From JAKPUX01 sp035353815 (lineage in GTDB: Bacteria; Zhuqueibacterota; Zhuqueibacteria; Residuimicrobiales; Residuimicrobiaceae): DNA of 64,000 nt. The notes beneath the pieces were generated by a model. The model was not told where the DNA came from. It saw only the letters and a program-made list of their open reading frames with translations, and did not search any database. Positions 8,845 to 15,024 of the stretch are shown here, piece by piece. A program made the translations under genes and the position numbers. Within the stretch, counting starts at the first letter, position 1. Each line of letters starts with the position of its first letter. The stretch is taken from contig DAOQAG010000018.1 in NCBI GenBank assembly GCA_035353815.1, positions 10,903 to 74,902 of the forward strand, written 5' to 3'.

Positions 8845-10364
8845 AAAGCGCTTTCGTAGCGGTCCTTGAAGGATTTGATGCTGGCACAGACCGATTCGGC
8901 GATGCTGAGCTGGAAGCTGCGGCTCCCCAGCAGCTTTTCGTCGGTCTTATTGGAGATGAAAGCGGTCTCGAGCAGGACGTTGGGCATGGAGGTGCCGTGC
9001 AGGACATAAAATCCAGCCTGGCGCACGCCGAAGCCGTCGGCATCCTGACTTGACTTCAGCTCGCGGTCCAGGAGCGCGGCGAATTCTTCACTCTCCTTGT
9101 TGTAGCTGTTCTGCGCGTTGGCCGCAAGAATGAAGGAGGTTTCCGAGAGGTTGGCGTACTTGCTGTTGGCGTCCTCAAATTTGATCACCGAGTTTTCAAA
9201 CTGGGCGACACGGCGTGCCTCCTCGGTTTTGGCCGGTCCCATAAAGTAGACCGTATGGCCGCGCAGGCCCTTTTTCGGATTCGAGTCGGCATGAATACTG
9301 ATGAAGAGTTTGCCGCCGGCCCGGTTGGCGATGCTGCCGCGATCCTCGAGGGGGACGAATTTGTCGGCATCTCGCGTCATGATGACCTTGATCTTGAGAT
9401 CCCGCTCGATCTTGTTACGGATCTCCCGGGCGATTTTGAGGGTGAAATCTTTCTCGCGGGTGCCGCCAGGCCCCAGCGCCCCGGGATCGCGCCCGCCGTG
9501 ACCAGGATCGATGACGATGAGATCGATCTTCCACTTTTCCCGTTCCCGATCCAGCTCGTCGAGCAGCGCCGCCGGCACTTCGGCATGGGTGCGCAAGGCG
9601 ATCCGGATCTCGGGCGGCGACGCACTCACCTTGACTTCCCTCTCCTTGACCTTTTTCAGCAGGCGAAATCCCAATCGTGCCGTATCCCGTGACAGTTGAA
9701 TGATGCTGATGCGGTCAATGGTACGAGTATTTTTGCGGGCGGAGGCCGGCTTGAAGCCGGCAATGCTGCCTCCATAGAGATCCGCATAGAGCCAGCCGTT
9801 GCTTTCGCTGATGAACAGATTGGACTCCTGGATGGGCTGGTTGAGGCCGATGCGGATCAGGGTGCCGTTTTCCATATCGTCGATCTGGATTCCGGCAAGA
9901 CCCCTGGGCATCTTGACGATCCAGATGGTTGCCTGGGCCGGATCGTAGACGAGTCCAAACGGCAATGCGGTGCGCACAAAGGCGAGAAAGTAATCGATCG
10001 GAGCATAGTATTCGCCATCGATGATCAGGGACGCGACCGGCATTTGCTGCCAGCGGGTGCCGACCCGCAGAAAGGGATTGATGGCGTGAACGATGACCGG
10101 ATTGTGGGGGATTTGCAGGATGAATTGCTTGCGCGATGCGTTGATCTCATGGGGGATCTGCAGCGCCTCAGCCAGGGCTGTCAGGGGAACAAATTCGTAG
10201 CGGCCGGCCTGGATGGTGGCGAGGCGGCTGGTCACGCTCTGGGATTTCTGGTCGCGGATCACCACCTCGCGGCCCTGGAGAGGTGAGGCGAGCAGGGTGA
10301 AAATGGCTGCTCCGCTCCAGAGGAGGTGCTGCCATCCGCGTGTCAGATCCAACGTGTGCCGCAT
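8841..10364 (-). CDS. Secreted N-acetylmuramoyl-L-alanine amidase (Amidase_3) with N-terminal AMIN-like region
   Basis: Zinc amidase that cleaves the bond between MurNAc and L-Ala in peptidoglycan. From the ATG at 10364 the protein has 507 residues: a signal peptide (hydrophobic segment ending near SPLQG), a copper-amine-oxidase-N-like/AMIN-like stretch (about 45-280), and a C-terminal Amidase_3 domain (about 290-505). The latter shows DPGHGGRDPGALGP, FISIHADSNP and the catalytic LLETAFISN. The frame extends 84 codons further upstream, but those residues are a low-complexity shadow of the rhomboid gene, so I start at 10364. Probably cotranscribed with the rhomboid gene 10 bases upstream. Confidence 0.9.
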   Translation of the reverse strand: MRHTLDLTRGWQHLLWSGAAIFTLLASPLQGREVVIRDQKSQSVTSRLATIQAGRYEFVPLTALAEALQIPHEINASRKQFILQIPHNPVIVHAINPFLRVGTRWQQMPVASLIIDGEYYAPIDYFLAFVRTALPFGLVYDPAQATIWIVKMPRGLAGIQIDDMENGTLIRIGLNQPIQESNLFISESNGWLYADLYGGSIAGFKPASARKNTRTIDRISIIQLSRDTARLGFRLLKKVKEREVKVSASPPEIRIALRTHAEVPAALLDELDREREKWKIDLIVIDPGHGGRDPGALGPGGTREKDFTLKIAREIRNKIERDLKIKVIMTRDADKFVPLEDRGSIANRAGGKLFISIHADSNPKKGLRGHTVYFMGPAKTEEARRVAQFENSVIKFEDANSKYANLSETSFILAANAQNSYNKESEEFAALLDRELKSSQDADGFGVRQAGFYVLHGTSMPNVLLETAFISNKTDEKLLGSRSFQLSIAESVCASIKSFKDRYESAF

Positions 10365-10374
10365 GCAGTCTCGA

Positions 10375-11199
10375 TCAGTCCTTGATCTTCTTGCTGTGCT
10401 TGAGCAGGGTCTTTTTTTCTTCTCTGGAGAGGGCATCGTAGCCCACTTCGTTGATGCGATCGAGCAGGCGGTCGATTTCCTGGTGCTGGGCTTGTATTTT
10501 GGCGCGTTTCCGCTTGATTTCGGCCATGCGCCGCCACTCCCGCCGTTTGGTCCATTCGAATCGCGCCGCCGCGAGCGCTGGCGCGCCGCGCAGCAGCAGA
10601 AATCCGGTGAGGGCACCGCCGAGGTGCGCCAGGTGGGCGATGCCGTCCTGGAGCCCGAACAGGCTGCTCTCGATGCCGGAGAAGAGCGAAATGCCGATAA
10701 AGAGGGCCACCAGATATTTTGCTTTGACGGTGACCGGCAGGATAAAAAAGAGCAACAATGTGACCGGCCGATCGGGGAAGAGCAGCGCGAAAGCGGCTAA
10801 AACCCCGTAGATGGCGCCGGAGGCGCCAATGACCGGAGCCGAGCTGAAGCAGAGATGGCAGAGGCCGGCGCCGATCCCGGCGGTCAGGTAATAGAGGATG
10901 AATTTTTTACCGCCGAGCGCCCGCTCCACGTCGCTGCCGAACATCCACAGCGTGAAAAGATTGAAGAGAAGGTGCCAAAAGCTGCCGTGGAGAAACTGAT
11001 AGGTGAGGAGCTGCCAGAGCTTGAAATCCGGCCAGATCGAGGTCGGGTAGAGCGCCAGGGTCTCGAGCAGGGGCGAGATGCTGCCCTGATGTTTGAACGG
11101 GAGCAGCAGCAGATAGATCGCGGCATTGGCGATCAGCAGAGCGCGTACGCCGGGCGTCGTAGCCTGGCCCGGTCCGAAAGAGACTCTTCTTTCCATCAT
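10375..11199 (-). CDS. Rhomboid-family intramembrane serine protease
   Basis: Polytopic inner-membrane protease of 274 residues. The catalytic dyad is visible as Ser127 in GASGAIYG and His192 in HLGG, and the HLLFNLF block with His76 and Asn80 on TM2 matches the family oxyanion region. About six hydrophobic segments run from residue 20 to 205. The last 65 residues are a charged Lys/Arg/Glu-rich cytosolic tail, as in many bacterial rhomboids of FCB organisms. The substrate is unknown. Its stop is 10 bases before the start of the amidase gene. Confidence 0.92.
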   Translation of the reverse strand: MMERRVSFGPGQATTPGVRALLIANAAIYLLLLPFKHQGSISPLLETLALYPTSIWPDFKLWQLLTYQFLHGSFWHLLFNLFTLWMFGSDVERALGGKKFILYYLTAGIGAGLCHLCFSSAPVIGASGAIYGVLAAFALLFPDRPVTLLLFFILPVTVKAKYLVALFIGISLFSGIESSLFGLQDGIAHLAHLGGALTGFLLLRGAPALAAARFEWTKRREWRRMAEIKRKRAKIQAQHQEIDRLLDRINEVGYDALSREEKKTLLKHSKKIKD

Positions 11200-11222
11200 C
11201 GCAACAAGGGGTCAGAGATCAA

Positions 11223-11251
11223 GGCGGCAGGCTCCGGCCGCAGCTGCCGCC
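11223..11251 (-). terminator. Hairpin between the outer-membrane-barrel candidate and rhomboid genes
   Basis: Perfect 8-base inverted repeat, GGCGGCAG and CTGCCGCC, with a 13-base loop, just after the stop of the gene ending at 11259. On the minus strand it is followed by TTGATCTCT, a weak U tract. It may be an attenuating terminator or a processing hairpin rather than a strong stop. Confidence 0.4.
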
Positions 11252-11258
11252 GCATAGG

Positions 11259-11933
11259 TCAGCGCAGGTCGAGGAGAACGCCGACGCGCAGGCCAAGCCC
11301 CGAGAGGTTCACCCGCTCGAAGATCGGCAGGCCGGCTTCGCTCTTGGTCACTTCACTGCTCACTTCACTGCTGTTATAAAACAGGTCCCCCACCAGAGTG
11401 GAGCGGGAGCCGATTTCGGAGTAGAGACCGGCGCCGAGTTGCCAGCAGATGCCGCCAAAGCGGCGGTTCGAGCTGATATCCTGGAGGTAATTGTTGTACT
11501 TGCTCCAGAGGAAGGTATAACCGATATTGCCGCGGACGGTGTAGCCCATATAACGGGAGAGCGGCACCTTGGCATCGATTTCCAGGGTGAGGGGCATGGC
11601 CCAATCGGAGATCTCCAGCTCAGTGACATAGGTTTTTACGTTGCGATCGGGCCGGGATTGCTCGGCGACGGATTTTTCATCGCGATAGATCTTGTGCCAG
11701 AGGTCCAGGCCGAGGCCGATGGTCACCGATTCATCAACCGAGGTGCCGAGGGTGCAGCCCGCCAGCATACCGCCATCCGGATCCTTGGGATTGAGATAGC
11801 CGGCATGGATGCCGAGTTTGCTGTTGAGGTTCGGACGGTAGCTGCTCTGGCTGCGGCGTTGTGCCATGCCGGGCACGGCGCTCAGCAGGCCGAGGGCGAG
11901 GATTAATCCGGTGCGCAGACTCTTGGTTTGCAT
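11259..11933 (-). CDS. Small exported protein, probable outer-membrane beta-barrel
   Basis: From the ATG at 11933 the protein has 224 residues: a signal peptide (LRTGLILALGLLSAVPGMAQ, cut near Ala-Gln), then alternating polar and aromatic/hydrophobic residues with many Gly, Tyr and Asn. It ends in GLGLRVGVLLDLR, typical of amphipathic beta strands in outer-membrane proteins. Blocks such as LGIHAGYLNPKDPDG and YMGYTVRGNIGYTF resemble OmpA/OprF-like 8-strand barrels. I do not recognise a named family. The start is fixed by AAGGAGG inside the longer frame. It lies alone between two hairpins, upstream of the rhomboid gene. Confidence 0.7.
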   Translation of the reverse strand: MQTKSLRTGLILALGLLSAVPGMAQRRSQSSYRPNLNSKLGIHAGYLNPKDPDGGMLAGCTLGTSVDESVTIGLGLDLWHKIYRDEKSVAEQSRPDRNVKTYVTELEISDWAMPLTLEIDAKVPLSRYMGYTVRGNIGYTFLWSKYNNYLQDISSNRRFGGICWQLGAGLYSEIGSRSTLVGDLFYNSSEVSSEVTKSEAGLPIFERVNLSGLGLRVGVLLDLR

Positions 11934-11939
11934 GTTTTG

Positions 11940-11946
11940 CCTCCTT
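11940..11946 (-). promoter_or_regulatory. Shine-Dalgarno sequence fixing the 11933 start
   Basis: AAGGAGG on the minus strand lies 6 bases before the ATG at 11933. An in-frame ATG six codons upstream (11951) has the SD inside its own coding sequence, so it is rejected as the start. Confidence 0.75.
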
Positions 11947-12043
11947 GTCAATCCCGATGGACAGGGAAAAAGCTCCCGGGCCTTTCCAGAATGGGATAAC
12001 GCTAATCATTAAACGCTGAGAAAACCAACAAGTTGCATCCCGC

Positions 12044-12065
12044 GGCCCGCGAATTTTACCGGGCC
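12044..12065 (-). terminator. Hairpin overlapping the fRMsr stop codon
   Basis: On the minus strand GGCCCG and CGGGCC form a 6-base stem around a 10-base loop that contains the TAA stop of the methionine sulfoxide reductase gene. It is followed only by a weak T-rich stretch (CAACTTGTTGG), so it is a possible terminator of the leuC-leuD-fRMsr unit. Confidence 0.35.
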
Positions 12066-12532
12066 GGCCAGACCTCGCGCAGCAGCTCGGCGATCCGCTC
12101 GAGCCCGGCGGCATCCTGCTGATCGAAGGCCTCCAGAGCCGTGCTGTCTACATCGAGTACCGCGCGCATCGACCCGGTGCGGTCATGAACCGGGACGACG
12201 ATTTCGGAGTTGGCGCGGCCGTCGCAGGCGACATGTCCGGGAAACTGGTGGACGTCCGCCACGAGGATGGTCTGATCCTGAGCCGCTGCGGTTGCACACA
12301 CCCCTTTGTCCCGTGCCAGCCGGACGCAGGCCGGCGGGCCCTGAAAAGGGCCGAGCAGGAGATGGTCGGGATGCACAAAATAAAAGCCCACCCAGAAGAA
12401 GGAGGGAAAATACTCCTTGAGGATGGCGGCGGTGTTGGCCAGGGTGGCGATGGGATCGACCTGGCGCTGCACCTGGGCGCGAATGCGCTTGGCCGCCCAG
12501 TTGTAGGCTTCTGATTTCTCCATCAAGCTCAC
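12056..12532 (-). CDS. msrC: Free methionine (R)-S-oxide reductase, GAF domain (fRMsr/MsrC)
   Basis: Cytosolic GAF-fold enzyme that reduces free L-methionine-(R)-sulfoxide. The 158-residue protein has the three conserved cysteines at 69 (PPACVRL), 79 (KGVCATA) and 103 (HVACDGR). The 10- and 24-residue spacings equal those of the E. coli enzyme. The blocks FFWVGFYF, LGPFQG and DVHQFPGH are also those of the family. It overlaps leuD by 4 bases (ATGA), so it is translated with the dehydratase genes. It could serve oxidative defence alongside the bacillithiol genes elsewhere in the window. Confidence 0.92.
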   Translation of the reverse strand: MSLMEKSEAYNWAAKRIRAQVQRQVDPIATLANTAAILKEYFPSFFWVGFYFVHPDHLLLGPFQGPPACVRLARDKGVCATAAAQDQTILVADVHQFPGHVACDGRANSEIVVPVHDRTGSMRAVLDVDSTALEAFDQQDAAGLERIAELLREVWPAR

Positions 12533-13029
12533 CGGTCGATGCCGAGGATCTTGCGCGTATGCGGTACCAGGCCGCCGTCGTTAAAGATGCCGATAACCGC
12601 CTCGGGCAGGGGCGGAAACTGGTAGAGCCCCGAGGGGCAGGCGATGGTGCCGGCGCCGAGGTCGATCTCGATCGTCTCGCCGGCGGCAAAAATCTCCGGG
12701 GATTCCGGCAACGTCAGCGCGGGCAATCCGGCGTTGATACAGTTGCGGAAATAGAGGCGCGAGAAGGAGCGGGCGATCACCGCGCCGACTCCGGCGTATT
12801 TCAGACAAAAGGCGGCTTGTTCGCGTGAGCTGCCGCAGCCGAAATTCTTGCCGGCCACGATGATGTCATTCGGCCGAACCTCCCGGGCAAACGCGGCATC
12901 GAGATCCTCCATGGCGATCTTGGCCATTTCTTGGGGATCGGTCACCGTATAAGTGTACTTGCCCGGGAAAATGACATCGGTATTGACATCATCTCCATAT
13001 TTCCAGATGCGGCCGATGATCTTTGCCAT
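12529..13029 (-). CDS. leuD: Isopropylmalate dehydratase-type small subunit (LeuD, archaeal/HACN type)
   Basis: The swivel-domain subunit of a heterodimeric aconitase-family isomerase. The 166-residue length, shorter than E. coli LeuD, fits the archaeal/homoaconitase-like (HACN) type. Family blocks are GDDVNTDVIFPGKYTYT near the N-terminus, the GCGSSREQAA substrate loop (about 66-75) and the C-terminal block with FNDGGLVPH. It follows leuC by 10 bases. Substrate could be 3-isopropylmalate, homoaconitate or 2,3-dimethylmalate; no leuA or leuB in the window decides this. Confidence 0.88.
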   Translation of the reverse strand: MAKIIGRIWKYGDDVNTDVIFPGKYTYTVTDPQEMAKIAMEDLDAAFAREVRPNDIIVAGKNFGCGSSREQAAFCLKYAGVGAVIARSFSRLYFRNCINAGLPALTLPESPEIFAAGETIEIDLGAGTIACPSGLYQFPPLPEAVIGIFNDGGLVPHTRKILGIDR

Positions 13030-13039
13030 TGCTGCACTC

Positions 13040-14293
13040 CTATAGGATCTCGCGGAAATCGCTGATGGCGCCGGTGAGCGCGCTTGCCGCTGCGGTCAGG
13101 GGGCTGCCCAGGTAAATCTCGGACTCTTTGCAGCCGAACCGGCCCTTGAAGTTGCGGTTGGAGGTGCTCAACACCCGTTCGCCCGGGGCGAGAATTCCCT
13201 CGTGATTGCCCATACAGGGCCCGCAGCCTGAATTGACGATGGTAGCGCCGGCCTGAGCGAGAATGGCGATGTAGCCTTTTGCGAGCGCCTCGAGAAAGAT
13301 CTGCTGCGAGGCGGGAATGACGATCATGCGGCAGGAGGGATGGACTTTTTTCCCCTTCAGGACACCCGCGACGATCTCAAAATCCTCGATGCGCGCATTG
13401 GTACATGAGCCAAAAAAGACCTGATCGATGTGCGTCCCCTTGACCGCGGCAACCGGCTTGACGTTGTCCACGCTGTGGGGACAGGCGACCAACGGCTCGA
13501 GGTCGCTGACATCGAGTTCGTAGACACTCTCGAATTCGGCATCCGGGTCCGATGTGACGGGTGTGAATGCGGCACGCGCCCGGCCCTGGAGGAAAGCGAG
13601 CGTCTTGTCGTCCGGTTCCATATACCCGTTTTTGGCGCCGAATTCCACGGCCATATTGGTCAGCACCATCCGGCTTGAAACGCTCATCGCCGCGATGACC
13701 GGTCCGGTGAACCAGACCGATTTGTAGAGGCCGCCATCGGCACTGAGATCGCCGATGATCTTGAGCATGACATCCTTGGCGGAGATCCCCGGCCGCAGCT
13801 GGCCGGTGACGACGATCTTCATTGTCTCGGGGACGCGCAGCCAGATCTTGCCCGTGGCAAAGATCACCGCCATTTCGCTGCGGCCGATGCCGGTTGCCAG
13901 GGCGCCAAAGGCGCCGTAGGTGGTGGAATGCGAATCGCTGCCTACCATCAGATAGCCGGGCAGGGCGAATCCCTCCTCCGGCAGCACCTGATGGCAGATG
14001 CCGCGATCGATATCATAAAAGTTTGTAATCGATTGTTCCTTGACGAAGGCACGGATCTCTTTGTGGTTCTGGGCGAACTTTTCATTGGCGGCCGGCACGC
14101 AATGGTCGAGTACGATGACGTGTCGTCCGGGATCATCGAGGCGGCTGACACCAATTTCCTTGAAGGTTTTGGCGATGGCCGCGGTGTTGTCGTGGCTCAT
14201 GGCGATATCGGGCTTGACCTCGACAATCTCGCCGGGGACAACGCTCTTGCCCGTTTTCTGCCCGAGGATTTTTTCCGCAAATGTCTTTCCCAT
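13040..14293 (-). CDS. leuC: Isopropylmalate dehydratase-type large subunit (LeuC, HACN type)
   Basis: 4Fe-4S hydro-lyase subunit of the aconitase superfamily. From the ATG at 14293 it has 417 residues, the length of archaeal-type LeuC. The cluster cysteines are in FFGSCTNAR and in CGPCMGNHEG, with the block GSDSHSTTYGAFGALATGIG earlier and TSNRNFKGRFG near the C-terminus. The frame stays open 45 codons upstream, but MGKTFAEKIL matches the family start and AGAGGACC precedes it. It pairs with leuD just downstream. It probably acts in leucine synthesis in the cytosol, but related substrates cannot be excluded. Confidence 0.9.
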   Translation of the reverse strand: MGKTFAEKILGQKTGKSVVPGEIVEVKPDIAMSHDNTAAIAKTFKEIGVSRLDDPGRHVIVLDHCVPAANEKFAQNHKEIRAFVKEQSITNFYDIDRGICHQVLPEEGFALPGYLMVGSDSHSTTYGAFGALATGIGRSEMAVIFATGKIWLRVPETMKIVVTGQLRPGISAKDVMLKIIGDLSADGGLYKSVWFTGPVIAAMSVSSRMVLTNMAVEFGAKNGYMEPDDKTLAFLQGRARAAFTPVTSDPDAEFESVYELDVSDLEPLVACPHSVDNVKPVAAVKGTHIDQVFFGSCTNARIEDFEIVAGVLKGKKVHPSCRMIVIPASQQIFLEALAKGYIAILAQAGATIVNSGCGPCMGNHEGILAPGERVLSTSNRNFKGRFGCKESEIYLGSPLTAAASALTGAISDFREIL

Positions 14294-14330
14294 TGGTCCT
14301 CTTGACCCGATGAATGCTTGTGGTCGAGTA

Positions 14331-14347
14331 ATTACCGTAAAAGTAAT
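14331..14347. promoter_or_regulatory. Inverted repeat upstream of leuC
   Basis: ATTAC-CGTAAAA-GTAAT lies 38-54 bases before the leuC start, in an AT-rich patch that also holds a direct AGTAAT repeat. Position and symmetry suit an operator, but no regulator can be named. TTGTAT with a 17-base spacer to TACTTT overlaps it on the minus strand as a weak promoter candidate. Confidence 0.35.
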
Positions 14348-14419
14348 CAAAAATGTGCATGAATACAAGCGATATTCGTGCGGCCGGGGGCAGATGATCC
14401 GGGATGGGCCCAACGAAAC

Positions 14420-14444
14420 GGCCCCCACTGATCAGGCGGGGGCC
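14420..14444 (-). terminator. Rho-independent terminator after the 14492-14962 gene
   Basis: On the minus strand GGCCCCC, a loop containing the palindrome CTGATCAG, and GGGGGCC form a 7-base GC stem followed by GTTTCGTT. It lies 48 bases beyond the stop of the small exported-protein gene and before the leuC promoter region, where a terminator is expected. Confidence 0.65.
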
Positions 14445-14491
14445 GGCAAAAGAGGAATGGGCATGAGGTGCGGTAGTCAGCGCCGGATATT

Positions 14492-14962
14492 TCAGCGCGG
14501 CTGACGGATCAGGACGACTCCGGAGTAGTAGAGGGTTCGGGATCGGCATTCGGCTTCGCTCAGCGGCAGGTTGGTTTTGCAGCCGCGATAAACCGGGGCG
14601 ACAAAGCGGACCTGGGTGGCATCGACCACCAACTGCACCGTCTCGCGGTAAATACCTCCGGCGGGCACTTCGCGTTCATATCCCTCCCAGAAACACAAGC
14701 GAAAGGGATGGTCGATCCAACCGGTATCCTTCTTGACACTGTAATAGACCGGATTGCAGCCCTCGAGGAAGATCGGCTCCTCGCCGCGGTTGTAGAGGGT
14801 GATGGTGATCGAATCTCCCCTGGCCAGGGTCTGCCGGTTCGTCGCAATCTCGACCGCCGAATGGTTGGTTTCGGGATCGAGGATCGTATCGACGAGATCG
14901 CAACGCGCCAGGAATAACAGCGCCGTCACCGCGGCGGTCATCAACAAGCTTTTCTTAAACAT
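14492..14962 (-). CDS. Small exported protein of unknown function (possible lipoprotein)
   Basis: From the ATG at 14962 (preceded by GGAAAGGA) the protein has 156 residues. It starts with a charged N-terminus and a hydrophobic segment (LLMTAAVTALLFLARC), then a beta-rich domain that includes LARGDSITITLYNRGEEPIFLEGCNPVYY. The Cys after the hydrophobic core would be the lipidation site, but Arg at -1 makes LARC a poor lipobox, so it may be a plain secreted protein with disulfides; several cysteines follow. The domain resembles immunoglobulin-like intracellular proteinase-inhibitor/BsuPI folds only loosely. No named family recognised. It follows the large sorting-domain protein gene by 62 bases. 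Confidence 0.6.
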   Translation of the reverse strand: MFKKSLLMTAAVTALLFLARCDLVDTILDPETNHSAVEIATNRQTLARGDSITITLYNRGEEPIFLEGCNPVYYSVKKDTGWIDHPFRLCFWEGYEREVPAGGIYRETVQLVVDATQVRFVAPVYRGCKTNLPLSEAECRSRTLYYSGVVLIRQPR

Positions 14963-15024
14963 GGCTGTATCCTTTCCGGGTAGGCGCTGCTTCACGGCAG
15001 GGCCTTCCCGGCATCGGGTGAAGG

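Noticed and set aside
10365..10616. N-terminal extension of the amidase gene
   Set aside because: The extra 84 residues have no signal and overlap the rhomboid gene in another frame; the Met at 10364 begins a proper signal peptide.
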